Positions 10,278-22,689 of a stretch of DNA of 64,000 bases are shown here, in pieces. The stretch spans positions 19,920,001-19,984,000 of the forward strand of contig NC_030813.1 of NCBI RefSeq assembly GCF_001704415.2, read 5' to 3'. Position 1 is the first letter of the stretch; every line of letters starts with the position of its first letter. Position numbers and translations under genes: made by a program. Origin of the DNA: Capra hircus. Taxonomy: Eukaryota > Chordata > Mammalia > Artiodactyla > Bovidae. The notes beneath the pieces are model-generated. The model was not told where the DNA came from and did no database searches. It was given only the letters and a program-made list of their open reading frames with translations.

Positions 10278-11762
10278 ATTATATATATATGTTGATCCCA
10301 AACCCCCAATTTGTCCCTTCCCCCTACCTTTCCCTTTCAGTAATCATGCTTGTTTTCTAAGTCGGTGAGTCTATTTCTGCTTCATAAATAAGTTCTCAAA
10401 TCATTTTTTATATTCCACATATTTATGATAGCATATGATATTTGTCTTTCTCTGTCTGGTTTACTTCACTTAGCATAATAATTTCAAAGTCCATCAACGT
10501 TGCTGCAAGTGACATTTCATCCTTTTTATGTCTGAGTAATATTTCACTATATACACAAACAAGACATTTTCTCTATCTACTTATCTATCAGTGGACATTT
10601 AGGTGCTTCCGTGTCTTGCCTGTTGTAAACAGTGCTGCTACAAACAGGAATACAGGTACCTTTTTGGATTAGAGTTTTGTCCAGATATATGCCCAGGAGT
10701 CGAATTGCTGGAACATATGGTAGCTATATATTTCGGTTTTAAAGGAATCCCCATACTGTTCTCCATAGTGGCTGCACAATTTACATTCCCATCAACAGTG
10801 TGGGAGGCTTCCCTTTTCTCCACACCCTCTCCAGCATTTATTGTTTGTACACTTTTTGATGATGGCCATTCTGAATGGTGTGAGATGATACCTCATTGAA
10901 GTTTTGAGCTGCACTTCTCTAATAATGAGTGATGTTGAACATCTTTTCATATACTTTTTGGTCATCTATTTGTCTTCTTTGGAAAAATGTCTATTTAGAT
11001 CTTTTGCTGATTTTTTTAAATTGAGTTTTTTGTTTGTTTTTGTTGTGGTTGTTTTACTGTTGAGCTACATGAGCTGTTTGCATATTTTGGAGATTAAATT
11101 CTTGTCAATTGCTTCATTTCCAAACATTTTCTCCCATTCTGAGGACTGTCTTTTCATATTGTTTATGATTTCCTTTGCAGTGTAAAAGCTCTTAGTTTAA
11201 TTAGATAGTATTTGTTTATTTTTGTTTTTATTTTCATTATGTTAGAAGGTGTATCCAAAAAGTTTTTGCTGCTAAGTATGTCAGAGTGTTCTACATTTTC
11301 TGCTAAGAATTTTATAGTATCTGATCTTACATTTAAGTTTTTAATCTATTTTTAGTTTATTTTTGTGAATGATGTTAGAGAATATTTAAATTTCAGTCTT
11401 TTACATGTAGCTGTCCAGTTCTCCCAGCACTTCTTACTGAAGAGACTGTCTTTTCTTCATTGTATATTCTTGCCTTTTTTTGTCATAGATTAATTGACCA
11501 TAGGCGCATGGGTTTACTTCTGGGCTTCCTATCTTGTCCATTGTATTTCTGTTTTTGTGTCAGTACTAAACTCTTTTGATGACTGTAGTTTTGTGAGATA
11601 GTCTGAAGTCAGAGAGCCTGATTCCTCCAGTTCTGTTTTTATTCTCAGGATTGCTTTGACTATTCAGGGTCTTTTGTTTTTCCATACAAATGTAAAAAAT
11701 TTTTTGTTCTAGTTCTGTGTAAAATGCCACTGGTAATTTGCTAGGGATTGCACTGAATCTGC

Positions 11763-12035
11763 AGAGAAGGCAATGGCACCCCACTCCAGTACTCTTGCCT
11801 GGAAAATCGCATGGACGGGGAGCCTGGTAGGCTGCAGTCCATGGGGTCGCTAGGAGTCAGATACGACTGAACAACTTCACTTTCGCTTTTCACTTTCATG
11901 CATTGGAGAAAGAAATGGCAATCCACTCCAGTGTTCTTGCCTGGAGAATCCCAGAGATGGTGGAGCCTGGTGGGCTGCTGTCAATGGGGTCACACAGAGT
12001 TGGACACGACTGAAGCGACTTAGCAGTAGCAGCAG
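11763..12035 (+). mobile_element. Bov-A2 SINE inside L1
   Basis: Two Bov-A monomers with tail tagcagtagcagcag. Flanked by cactgaatctg (11751-11761) and cactgaaatctg (12036-12047). Confidence 0.92.
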
Positions 12036-12145
12036 CACTGAAATCTGTAGATTGCCTTGGGCAGTATAGTTATTTTGACAATATTGATTCTTCCAAACCA
12101 ATAACATGGTATAACTTTCCATCTGTTTGTGTCATCTTCAGTGAT

Positions 12146-12547
12146 TCATTGATTGTTTAGTAATGTATTGTTTAGCCTCCACGTTCTGTGTTTTTTACAG
12201 TTTTTTTTCATGTAGTTGATTTCTAATCTCATAGTGTAGTGGCTGAAGAAGTTGCTTGATATGATTTCAGTTTTCTTAGATTTATCAAGGGTTGCTTTAT
12301 ACACCAGCATGTGCTCAATCCAGGAGAATATTCTATGTACACTTAAGAAGAATGTGTAGTCTGCTGCTTTTAAGTGGAATGCTCTATAAGTATTAATTAA
12401 GACTATTTGATCTAATTTTTCATTTAAGGTTTGTGTTTCCTTATTAATTTTATGTCTGAATGATCCATCCATTGATGTAAGTGGGGCGTTAAAGTCTCTC
12501 ACTATTTTTGTGTTACTGTCCATTTCTCCTTTTATGACTGTTAGCAT
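12146..12547 (-). pseudogene. L1 ORF2 endonuclease-domain remnant
   Basis: A 133-codon open frame reads like the L1 APE-type endonuclease C-terminal half: VRDFNAPLTSMD (cf. GDFN), KAADYTFFLSVHRIFSWIEH (cf. SRIDH) and NNTLLNNQ at the end. In the first motif the catalytic-region Gly is replaced, and SxIDH has become SWIEH, so the enzyme would be inactive. Confidence 0.85.
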
Positions 12548-12665
12548 TTACCTTATATGCTAAGATGCTCCTATGTTGGGTGCATAAATATTTAGAATTA
12601 TTATATCTTCTTCTTGAAGAAGGTCAATCTCTTGATCATTATGTAGTACCCTTCTTTGTCTCTTA

Positions 12666-13041
12666 TCAGTTCATTTCAGTTCAGTTCAGTTGCTCAGTCG
12701 TGTCCGACTCTTCGAGACCCCATGAATCGCAGCACGCCAGGCCTCCCTGTCCATCACCAACTCCCGGAGTTCACTCAGACTCACGTCCATTGAGTTGGTG
12801 ATGCCATCCAGCCATCTCATCATCTCTTGTCCCCTTTTCCTCCTGCCCTCAATCTCTCCCAGCATCGGAGTCTTTTCCAATGAGTCAACTCTTCGCGTGA
12901 GGTGGCCAAAGTACTGGGGTTTCAGCTTTAGCATCATTCCTTCCAAAGAACACTCAGGGCTAATCTCCTTTAGAATGGACTGGTTGGATCTCCTTGCAGT
13001 CCAAGGGACTCGCAAGAGTCTTCTCCAACACCACAGTTCAA
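12666..13041 (-). mobile_element. BovB LINE 3' fragment inside L1
   Basis: Antisense BovB from ttcagttcagttcagttgct to ttctccaacaccacagttca. About 375 bp; the open minus frame 12686-13045 is the BovB C-terminus (FELWCWRRLLRVPWTARRS). Confidence 0.92.
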
Positions 13042-15490
13042 ACAATCTTTATTTTAAAGTCTATTTTGTCTTAGTATTGCTACTTCAATATTCTTTTGAT
13101 TTCCATTTGCATGGAATGCTTTTTTCCATCTCCTCACTTTCAGTCTGTATGTGTCCCTGTGTCTGAAGTAAGTCTCTTATAGACAGCATATATGCAGGTC
13201 TTATTTTTGTATCCATTCTCCCAGTCTGTGTCTTGGTTGGAACATTTAATCCTTTTATGTTTAAGATAATTTTCAATATATATATTCCTTTTTCCATGTT
13301 GTTAATTGTTTTGTATTTGATTATGTAGATTTTTTTTCCCTTCCTCTTTTGCTCTCTTCTCTTGTTGTCTGATGACTATCTTTAGTGTTGTGTTTGGGTT
13401 GTTTTTCTTCTGTGTACGTGTGTCTATTGTAGATTTTTGGTTTGTGGTTATCATATGGTTTTGATATAGCAGTCTCTCTATATATATACCCAAGATTGCT
13501 TTAATTTGCTGGTTTCTTAATTTCAAATGCATTTCTCGTATCCTTCATTTGTACTCTTCTCACAATTGCTGGTTTTGATATATTTGTGAGTGGATGATTC
13601 CCTGCCTTTACTGTATGTTTGCCTTTACTGGTAAGCTTTCCCATTTGTAATTTTATCATTTCTATTGTGGCCAATTTTTTTCCATCCAGAGAAATTTCTT
13701 TAGTGTTTGCTACAAAGCTGGTTTGGTGCTACTGAATTCTTTTAGATTTTGCTTGTCTGTAAAGCTTTAGATTTCTTCATCAAATCTGAACAAGACCCTT
13801 GCTGATATTCTCAGTTATAAGTTTTCCCCTTTCATCACTTGAAATACATCATGCCACTTCCTTCTGGCCTGCAGAGTTTCTGCTGAAAAATCAGCTGATA
13901 AACTTATGGGAAATCCTTTGTATATTATTTGTTGCTTTTCCCTTGTTGCTTTTGTCTTTAATTTTTGCCAGCTTGATTTCTATGTGGCTTGGTGTGGTCC
14001 TCCTTGGGTTTATCCTGCCTGGGACTCTCTGTGCTTCCTGGATTGAGTGAGTGTTTCCTTCCCCATGTTAGGGAAGTTTTCAGCTGTTACCTCTTCAAAT
14101 ATTTTCTCAGGCCCTTTTCCCTCTCTCTTCTCCTTCTGGGATCCCTATAATGTAAATGTTGATGCATTTAATATTGTTCCTGAGGTCTCTGACTGTCTTC
14201 ATTTCTTTTCATTCTTTTTTTTCATTCTATTCCACAGCAGTGATTTCCACCAGTCTGTCTTCCAGTTAACTTATTCATTCTTCTGCCTCATTTATTCTGC
14301 TGATTCCTTCTAGCATATTTTTCATTTCAGTTATTATATTGTTCATCTCTGTTTATTTATTCTTTAAAGGTTCTAACTCTTTATTAAACATTTCTTGCAT
14401 TCTCTTGGCCAGTGCTTCTATACTTTTTCCAAGATCTTGGATCATTTTTACTGTCACTACTCTGAATTCTTTTTCAGGCAGATTGCCCCTCTCACTTCAC
14501 TTAGCTGTTGTTCTGCAATTTTATTTTATTCCATATTTCTCTGTTATCTAATTTTGTCTGACTTCCTGTGTTTGTTATCTTCATTCCTCAGGATGTGGGA
14601 CTGTAATTCTTCTTGGTTCTGGTGTCTGCCCCACGATGGGTGAGGCTCGTCCAAGGGCTTGTGTAGGATCCTGGTGGGAGGAACTGGTACCTGCCCAGCG
14701 GTGGATGGAGCTGAGTCTTCTGGCTCTGGTAAACAGGACCTTGTCAAAGGGTGTGTTTACGTGCAGCTGTTAGCTCAGGATGACTTTATGCAACCTGATG
14801 GGTGGGCTATGTTCCCACTCTGTTGGTTGTATGTCCTGAGGTGACCCAGTACTGGAACCTGCAGGCTATTGTGTGGGTTTGGTGTCAAAACGGCAACCAC
14901 CAGGAGCGCTCATGCCAATGTTTATTCTCAGGGTGTCCGCCACCAGTTCTTGCCCTCACAGTGAGCCATAGCCAATGCCTGCCTTCCCAGCAGACCCTCC
15001 AAGACCCACAGGTAGGTCTGGTCCTCCTATGGAGTCACTGGTCTGCTCTGAGTCCCAGTACATGTGAACACTTGATTTGCAGAGTGGAGTTTCTGCTTCC
15101 CTCAATGCTGTGGGGCTTTTGCACTCAAGCCCTGCTGACCTTCAAAGCCAAATGCTTTGGGGGTCCTCCTTCCAATGCCACACTCCCGGGTTGGGGAGTC
15201 TGACATGGGGCTCAGAGCTCTCACTATTGTGGGAAAAGCTATGTGATATAATTTTCCAGTTAGTGGGTCACCCACCAAGCATATATGGGATTTGAATTAT
15301 ATTGTGAAAGCATCCCTCCTACCATCTCACTGTGGTTTCTTCTTTGTCTTTGTCTGTAGAATAGCTTTTTTGGAAGGTTTGAGTCTTTTTAATTGATAGT
15401 TGTTCAGCAGTGAGTTGTAATTTTGGTGTTTTTTTGAGAGGAGGTGAGTTCAAGTCTACTCCACTTCTTACTGCTCCAGAAGCCTGAGAG

Positions 15491-15745
15491 TCAGTATGAT
15501 ACAATGGCCTATATACTCTATTTGAAGACTTGGGGCCGAGTCTAGGCTTCCTGTTTACTTCTCCTCTGGCCCTGAGTCAGGATTTTATTTCTGTGGGTCT
15601 CCCTCCAGTCTTAAAATATCACTGACTCTAAACAAAGAATTTTAGGTGGTCTATGCACAAGCATGGCCTTGCAACTTGGGCCTCCTTCTTAATCTCCAAA
15701 AAGCAGTCACTACCTGCTCTTAAGGAAACTGCTACTGAGCCTGGC
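15491..15745. other. Unassigned block between L1 5' end and Tigger1
   Basis: About 255 bp that match neither the L1 5'UTR nor Tigger1 as I know them. It may be the extreme 5' end of this L1 subfamily or a transduced flank. Confidence 0.35.
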
Positions 15746-15849
15746 AAATCTGTAAAATAAGGCAATGATGAAGGCTACCTCATCAATTGACTCTTCCTTT
15801 CATGAAAGAATTTCTCTGTAGCATGCAAAACTGTTTGATAGCATTTTAC

Positions 15850-16236
15850 CTACAGTAGAATTTCTTTCAAAATTGGAGTTAACCTCTGAAACCATGCTGC
15901 TGCTTTAGCAACTAAGTGTATGTAATGTTCTAAATCCTTTACTGTAATTTCAACAATTTTCACAGCGTCTTCACCAAAAGTAGATTCCCTCTCAAGAAAC
16001 CACATCTCCTCATCTGTTGAAGCTTTAGCATGAGATTGAAGCAATTTAGTCACATTTTCCAGCTCCACTTCTAATTCTAGTTCTCTTACTCTTTCTACCA
16101 CATCTGCACTTCCTTCCTCTGCTAAAATCTTAAACCCCTCAAAGTCATCCATGAAGAATGGAATTAACTCCTTCCAAACTTTTTTAGTGTTGATATTTGA
16201 CTGCTTTCCATGAATCACACATGTTCTTACTGTCAT
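15850..16236 (-). pseudogene. Tigger1 transposase remnant, C-terminal part
   Basis: A 128-codon open stretch reads WKELIPFFMDDFEGFKILAEE, then ADVVERVRELELEVELENVT and LLQSHAKASTDEEMWF, the acidic region after the DDE catalytic core in Tigger1 transposases. The first stretch is cited only as a motif. Upstream coding sequence (16240-17700) is broken by stops and a CHR SINE. The frame is a chance survival, not a functional gene. Confidence 0.85.
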
Positions 16237-16663
16237 TTAAAATGGTAAATCCTTTCCAGAACATTTTCCATTTACTTTGCCCAGATCCATCAGAGATTGC
16301 TACTGACGGCAACTATAGCCTTATGAAATATATTTCTTAAATAATAAGACTTGAATTGAAATATACCTTGATCCATGTGCTGCAGAATGAACGTTATGTT
16401 AGCAGGCATGAAAACCACCACTAATCTCATTGTATAACTCCATCAGAGCCCTTGGGTGAACAGGTGCACTGTCAATGACCAATCATATTTTGAAATAAAT
16501 GTTTTTTTTTTTTTTTTTTCCTGAGCAATACTTCTAAACAGTGAGCTTAAAATATTCAATAAATCATGTTGTAAATGGAGGTGCTGTCATCCAGGTTTTG
16601 TTGTTCCATTTATAGAACACAGGAAGAGAAGACTGGGAATCATTTTTACCCTAGGATTTTTAA

Positions 16664-17015
16664 AGATAATTGTATTTTTATCTATTTGTTTGTGTTGAGT
16701 CTTCATTGCTGCACTGGCTTTTCTCTAGTTGTGGTGGGCAAGGGATCCTCTCTAGTTGCAGTGTGCAGGCTTTTCGTTGCAGCGGCTTCTGTTTCTGCAG
16801 GGCACAGGCTCGAGGGCACACGGGCTTCTGTAGTTGTGACATGTGAGCTCAGTAGTTGCGGCTCCTGGACTCTAGAGCGCAGCCACAATCATTTCGGAGC
16901 ACAGGCTTAGTTGCCCTGAGGCATGTGAGATCCTCCCTGAACAGGGATTGAATCCATGTCTCCTCTGTGTGGGCAGGTGGATTCCTTACCACTGAGCCAC
17001 AAGGGAAGCCCAAGA
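16664..17015 (-). mobile_element. CHR-2-type SINE inside Tigger1
   Basis: Antisense CHR SINE: tatttttatctatttgtttg, repeated 'gcttctgtagttgtg' units, then the tRNA-like head accactgagccacaagggaa gccc. Flanked by cctaggattttta (16651-16663) and tcctagcattttta (about 17016-17029), a duplication with changes. Confidence 0.85.
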
Positions 17016-18064
17016 TCCTAGCATTTTTAGAATGGTAAGTGAGCACTGGTTTCAACTTAAAGCTACCAGGTACATTAACCCCTAATAAGAAAGTCCATCT
17101 GACTTTTGAAGTTTTAAAGCCAGGCATTGACTTCTGCTCTCTAGCTGTGGAAGTCCTAGTTGGTATCTTCTTCCAATAGAAGGCCATTTAAAATCTGTTG
17201 TTTAGTGTAGCCACCTTCAGTAGCTAGATTAGCTAGATCTTCTGGATAGCTTGCTAAGCAACTTCTACTTCTCTCCTTAAACCTCATTAACTAAGTGCTG
17301 CTGGCTTCTAACTTTTCTTCTTTAGCTTCCTCACCTCCATCAGCCTTCATGGAATTCAAGAGTTAGGGCTTTGCTCTGGATTAGGCTTTGGCTTAAGGGA
17401 ATGTTGTGGCTGGTTTGATCTTCTATCCAGACCACTATAACATTTTCCATCTCAGCATTAAGGCTGTTTCACATGCTCATCATTTATGTGTTCACTGGAA
17501 TTCCATTTTTAATTTCTTTCAAAACCTTTTCCCTTTCATTCAAAACTTGGCTAACTGCATGGTGCAAAAGGTCTAGCTTGTTTTTGACATGCCTTCCCAC
17601 TAAATCTTCCCATCATATCTAGTTTCGTGTGACTCTTCCCTTCCCTTGAACATTTAGAGGCCATTGTAGGGTTATTAACTGGTCTAATTTTCAACACCCT
17701 TGTGTCTCAGGAATTAGGGAGGTTTGAGAAGAGGAAGACCGGGGAAGAGCCTGTTGGTGGGGTGGTGAGAACACATACACCATTTATGGATTGAGTTTGC
17801 TATCTTGTATAAGCATAATTTCTAGCATTCTAAACAATTACAATAGTAACATCAAAGATCAGAGACCACCATAACAAATGTAATAATAATAAAAACTAAA
17901 ATAATACGGTGAGCATTACCAAAAGTGAGCAAATGCTGTTGGAAAAATGGTACCACCAATAGACTTGCTTGACACAAGGTTTCTACAAAACTCCAATTTG
18001 TAAAAAAAAATGGAATATCTATAAAGAACAATAAGGTGAAGCACAAGAAAATGTAGTATGTCTG

Positions 18065-19600
18065 TATTGTTAGTGTATATAATTATATAGTATATATGCA
18101 CATGGTATACACAGTATATGAAAGGCTCTTCCTATGCATGACATAATCTGAGAATAGGAAAAGTTATCAGAGTTTGAACACAAACACAAATATAGAGAAG
18201 AATATTTTGGAAATAAGATCAAATTGTGGTTTGAGTTTTTTGTTTGGTATGATTATTTTTGTTGTTGGTAGTTTGTACATATAGATAAGAATGTATGGAA
18301 AAAAAGATACAGGACCTTAGCTTCTCTGGTAGGTTTATCCCACTCCAAAATCTTGTTTGATTTATAATTCATTTAAAAAAATTTAACTATAGTTCTATGT
18401 TAATTATACTCTCTGTATGAAATGTCAAAGGCATAAAAAATTTTCATTTGCAACTGCAATATAATGAAGCTTAAACTCTGTCGGAGAAGTATTGACTTTA
18501 CTTTCCAAGAATTTAATAATTAACAGAAATATAATTTCATATCTTAATTTAATATTTTCCTCCTACACAGAAATGCTCAGAATCAAAAAGAAAATACACC
18601 TATGAGATTATAATTGTATTATTTAAAAAATATTTTTGTTTTGAATATTTTAAAAATGGTAGCACCATTATAACAGAATGCCCATCTTAAATGTCTGATT
18701 GGTGTGACATTAACAAGCAAGTCAAACTCTAGGAGAGTATTTATTTTCAATACAATATTTATATTTTTTGATGTATAGATTTTGTTAATCAAAAAAAAGG
18801 AAATCACTCAGAATCTTCACTTAGCCCAGAACAAAAATAATTTAGTTTCTTTATCTAAATTTGGTTATAAAAGTATAAGATTAATTTCAGGAGATAATCT
18901 ATAGGTTCCCCAGGATGAGGTACATGTGATGTTTGCATGCCTTTGCTAATGAGAACAGAATTGTGACTGGTGACCAAGAAAACACACCACGAAGGAGGGA
19001 AATATGCAGTATGATAAAAATTATTCCCTCATGTGAGTTAAATCCCTACCCAGGGGCTGTGACCCTGAAGTCAGTGCAGAAGTGATTTGGATTTGCCTTC
19101 AAGGAGGCCCCCCATGGGAAGGTCCTCCTGTAAGCATTTTGGATTTCACCACACATTCTGGATTTCATGGCCACACCGCCCATTTACTGTCCATTCACTC
19201 ATTCACTTACTCACTCACTTGCTTAACACACAGGATTACTGAGTACAGGTCAGCCTTCCCTAGGTGCTGGTTGGTGATACCAATGCTCCTGACCTAGAGA
19301 AGTCCGATCAAAAGTAAGAAACCCTGACCTATGCATAATGAATATGAGAAATGTATACAGCAGGGGACACTCAAATATATTTGGGGCGTCAAAACAGAAA
19401 GGTAGACTTGAAAAGGTTAATAGGAGTTTATAAAACAACCAAGGCGAGGGAAAACACTCCAGGCTGAGGAAACAGCAAGGATAAAGGCAAGACAATCTGA
19501 AGTGAAACTGTCCCTCAGGCCAGAGATGGAACGATATAGTCATGGTTGAGTGACCTTATATCTATTTTACTGTTATAACATGGTGTCTCCAAGCTTCATT
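18065..19600. other. AT-rich intronic stretch, unassigned
   Basis: TA-rich tract near 18075-18115; otherwise no repeat, exon or RNA gene recognised. 19100-19260 is slightly GC-richer with no coding signal I trust. Confidence 0.4.
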
Positions 19601-20215
19601 AATTTTTTATCATGGTAAAATATACATAACATAGAATTTACCATGTTAACCATGTTTAAGCTTCAATAAGTACATTCACATTGTTGTACAACCATTACTA
19701 CCATCCATTTCCAGAACTTTTTCATCTTCCCAAACCAAAACTCTTGGACCCATGAAACACTAACTCCCTCCTCTCCTTTCCCCCAGTCTCTGGCAACCAC
19801 TTTTTGTTTGTATGTATTTGACTATCTCAGGTACCTCTTTTACTTGGAATCATATAATTTTGTTTTTATTTAGTTGCTCAGTCGTGTTCAGCTGTTTTGT
19901 GACCCCATGGACTGTAGCCAGCCATGCTCCTCTGTCCATGGAATTCTCCAGGCAAGAATATTGGAGAGGGTTGCCATTTCCTTTTCCAGGAGATATTCTG
20001 GACCCTGGTATGGAACCCTCATTTCCTGGATTGGTAGGCAGATTCACTGGTAGGCAGAATCTTCACTGGAAGATTCTTTACCAGAGAAGCCCAGAATCAT
20101 ATAATACTTGTATTTTTGTGTCTGGCTTATTTCACTTAGCATCATGTCTTCAAGATTCATCCCTGTTGTAGCACGTGTCAAAATTTCATCCCAAACTTTT
20201 TTGTTCACATGTCAG
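19600..20215 (-). mobile_element. Old L1M-type 3'UTR, split by Bov-tA
   Basis: atggtaaaatatacataaca tagaatttaccatg, acattgttgtacaaccatta, and after the SINE ctggcttatttcacttagca tcatgtcttcaagattcatc follow the antisense 3'UTR of old mammalian L1M elements. Confidence 0.75.
19859..20093 (-). mobile_element. Bov-tA SINE inside L1M
   Basis: Perfect 12-bp duplication gaatcatataat (19847-19858 and 20094-20105). The tRNA-proximal part carries a small internal duplication around ggtaggcag / cttcactgg, making it longer than usual. Confidence 0.92.
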
Positions 20216-20841
20216 TTAAATCATTTGGATTAACTGTACCTCCAGTACATGGACTGTATTGATGTATTACATAATTATAAAGAATAGACAAAAATAGATA
20301 TTTTCAACAGATAAGACTAAAAACTAAACTCATTTTTCCTTTTATAATGAATTGTCTCAAAATCTCTGGGACTGCCCATACCTTTCTTTGGATACCACTG
20401 CTAGAGAACATGAAAAAGCATTGAGGGAAATATGAAGCAGAGGAGTGGTATAGTTTAACATTCTGACCGAGTTTTCCATCAAACATTCTCCTCCTGCTCT
20501 GTGCTCTATAGTTAGTGAGGAGGGGTAGTTTTCAAAGACTAGATAATTCAAATCATTTGATTTATATTTTTAGAATAGAAGGGTCTAATGAATTTATCAA
20601 GTGTATCCCTCATTCATTGCAATTGCATATCTTTCCAACTTCAGTCCACATAAAACATTTTATTGAAAGCATAAAATACAGCTACTGGAAAGGACTGACT
20701 GGTCACTGTTGATTTTAAGATTGCAGGTGAATATGCTTGTAGAACTTAAGGGTCTCTTAATGTTTTTGAGTATTGTTCAAAATTGTATCAAAATCAGTCT
20801 ATTCTTTAAAAACAAACCGCAAAAAAGGTACTACTAAAAAC
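20216..20841. other. Intronic stretch, unassigned
   Basis: No repeat or exon recognised. Confidence 0.35.
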
Positions 20842-20984
20842 TGTGAAAGCAAAAGCGAAGTCGCTCAGTCATGTCCGACTCTTTGCAACACCGTGGACTG
20901 TAGCCCACCAGGCCCCTCAATCCACAAATTTTCCAGGCAAGAAGGGCAGATGCTTTACTGTCTGAGCCACCAGGGAAGCCCACT
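20842..20984 (-). mobile_element. Bov-tA SINE with internal deletion
   Basis: gtcgctcagtcatgtccgac ... ttttccaggcaagaagggca gatgctttactgtctgagcc: about 70 bp of the middle are missing. The flanks both read actaaaaactg, consistent with a target duplication. Confidence 0.85.
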
Positions 20985-21029
20985 AAAAACTGATTAGAAC
21001 AATAGAGTTCATATTGGTTGAAAAATTAT

Positions 21030-21235
21030 GGACCTTGGAGCCAAGGAGACCTCAGTATAACTCTGACATCACCACTTACTAGCTGTGTAACACTTGGCAG
21101 ATGCCTATATTTTTGTTAACCTTCATTTTATTATCTATAAATATTTGACAATAACTTCTTAGCAAAGTTGTTAAGAGTATGAAATGATGTAATGTGCCTG
21201 TGTGCCTTCTACAGATGCTAGTTGGTATTAGTATC
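21030..21235 (+). repeat. MIR SINE
   Basis: ccacttactagctgtgtaac acttggcag, ttcattttattatctataaa and gcaaagttgttaagagtatg aaatgatg follow the sense MIR layout from tRNA region to core. Confidence 0.75.
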
Positions 21236-21295
21236 GTCTTTTCCATCTATGAAGGCGAAACAGGAAAACCAGTTTTATTACCGTGTTCCACGTAT

Positions 21296-21433
21296 TGCTG
21301 CTGCTGCTGCTGCTAAGTCACTTCAGTCATGTCTGACTCTGTGCAACCCCATAGATGGCAGCCCACCAGGCTCCCCCGTTCCTGGGATTCTCCAGGCAAG
21401 AACACTGGAGTGGGTTGCCATTTCCTTCTCCAT
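21296..21433 (-). mobile_element. Bov-A monomer SINE
   Basis: (CTG)n followed by ctaagtcacttcagtcatgt and one Bov-A unit ending ccatttccttctcc. The second monomer is absent. Confidence 0.88.
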
Positions 21434-21623
21434 ATACTAGGACATATTTAATCCATTTTTCTGGAATGCTCTCTTCCTTCCCCTCTCCCCCCAGAAAATC
21501 CAAACTGGATTTCAAGATTCAGATTTCAGTGTCTCTTATTTTGACATTTTTAAAGGTCCAATTAAGCTGTTCCTCATCACAATTCCTATACTGATTTACT
21601 TATGTCTCTAATATAATGGCGTC

Positions 21624-21713
21624 TGCCTTGGTGGCTCAGAGATTAAAGCCTCTGCCTGCAATGTGGAAGACCTGGGTTCAATCCCTGGGTCCAGAAGATC
21701 CCCTGGAGAGGGG
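21624..21713 (+). mobile_element. Bov-tA SINE, 3' truncated
   Basis: ccttggtggctcagagatta aagcctctgcctgcaatgtg to gaagatcccctggagaggg; the Bov-A 3' half is missing. Confidence 0.8.
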
Positions 21714-22110
21714 TCAGTGCTGTGATGAGCTGACCAGTTCCCCTTCAGGAAAAAAAGGACTTATTACCCCTATTCCAGGAGCCAACAGCTCCATTTTAGG
21801 AATCATCTCAGATGAGAGTACCTCTCAGGTCATCTCTCTCCCCAAGGTGTCCCCATCTAATAATTGAAGGGTGATATAATGGTCAAGGACCTCCAGAACA
21901 CTGAGACAACTCCAAAGGATCATCTCATCTTCAGAACTTGCCTTAGAGTAGGCTAAGGCTTCCACTGAGACCAAGTCACAGCTAAACTTCTCTCTTTCTC
22001 TCCCTTTCCTCTGCCTGTCCTTTCTCTTCTCCAGGTTGTCATAAGGACATTCCCTAATAAACCTCCTGCACTCAAATTTCTATCTCAGAATCTGCAACCC
22101 AGGAGCCCAA
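21714..22110 (+). repeat. LTR-like tail (family unresolved)
   Basis: ggttgtcataaggacattcc ctaataaacctcctgcactc aaatttc resembles the polyadenylation region of a mammalian LTR. I cannot name the family. No coding sequence. Confidence 0.4.
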
Positions 22111-22689
22111 ACTGCAGCCTTACTTCATGCACTTATTGCTACAGTTACTGGTTCACAGTGTGTCTCATTGTATAGTCTGGGTTTAATTTGGTTTATCTTT
22201 ATATTCTCAGGATCTAGTTAGTACCTAGTTGGTATGAACTAGGTATCTGCTTGTTGGATAAATTCAATAAAACTGAGATTTCATAATCTCTGGGCAAGAA
22301 ATTTTTTCTATTTTCTTGTTTAATTAAATTTATTTATTTATATTCTCTCTTTTTGCTAAAAAGGAAATGAGAGGAGTTAACTCAAAAACTGACTCCAATT
22401 AAGTAGTGGGGAAATTGAATGCCAGAATTGTAAAAGCCAGTATACCAATGCTAAGGATCAATATAGTTGTCATGAGTCATTGAATAGTTTTCAATCATTG
22501 AGTAGTCTTTGAGCTGAGCATCTACCATATACCAAGCACGGCTTAAATGTTCAAATGAGACTAACTCTCTTCCCCCAGGGGAAAATTCTGTTCAAGTGAA
22601 ACAGAAAGGCAACAATAGAATAAAATAGCATAATTCTAGAGAGCTGGTGTGAAGGACACTGAAGGGGATCAGCAAATACCATCCCCCAA
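22111..22689. other. Intronic stretch, unassigned
   Basis: No feature recognised beyond AT-rich tracts near 22318-22345. Confidence 0.35.

Larger units (their letters stand above)
9272..15490 (-). mobile_element. Internally deleted L1, 5'UTR to poly-A, with nested BovB and Bov-A2
   Basis: Reading from the right: an L1 5'UTR (about 15490-14600), the ORF1 region (about 14600-13350, disrupted), the ORF2 endonuclease domain (about 13300-12146), then the ORF2 C-terminal region and 3'UTR (about 12131-9272), ending in a T-run that is the antisense poly-A. The reverse transcriptase domain is missing at the junction near 12131-12146. Interrupted by BovB (9366-9963 and 12666-13041) and Bov-A2 (11763-12035). 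The L1 sits inside Tigger1. All frames are broken. Confidence 0.85.
8728..18064 (-). mobile_element. Tigger1 DNA transposon, 9.3-kb span because of nested insertions
   Basis: The left end taggcgtaccttagaaatat follows a TA (8726-8727); the right end gcacaagaaaatgtagtatg tctg is followed by TA (18065-18066). Tigger1 consensus text runs 8728-9027, then resumes near 15746 (ggcaaatctgtaaaataagg) and continues to 18064, including the transposase region on the minus strand. The interval is filled by Bov-tA, an L1 with its own inserts, and a CHR SINE at 16664-17015. Tigger1 is a pogo/Tc1-mariner element with a CENP-B-like DDE transposase, inactive in mammals for tens of millions of years. Confidence 0.9.
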
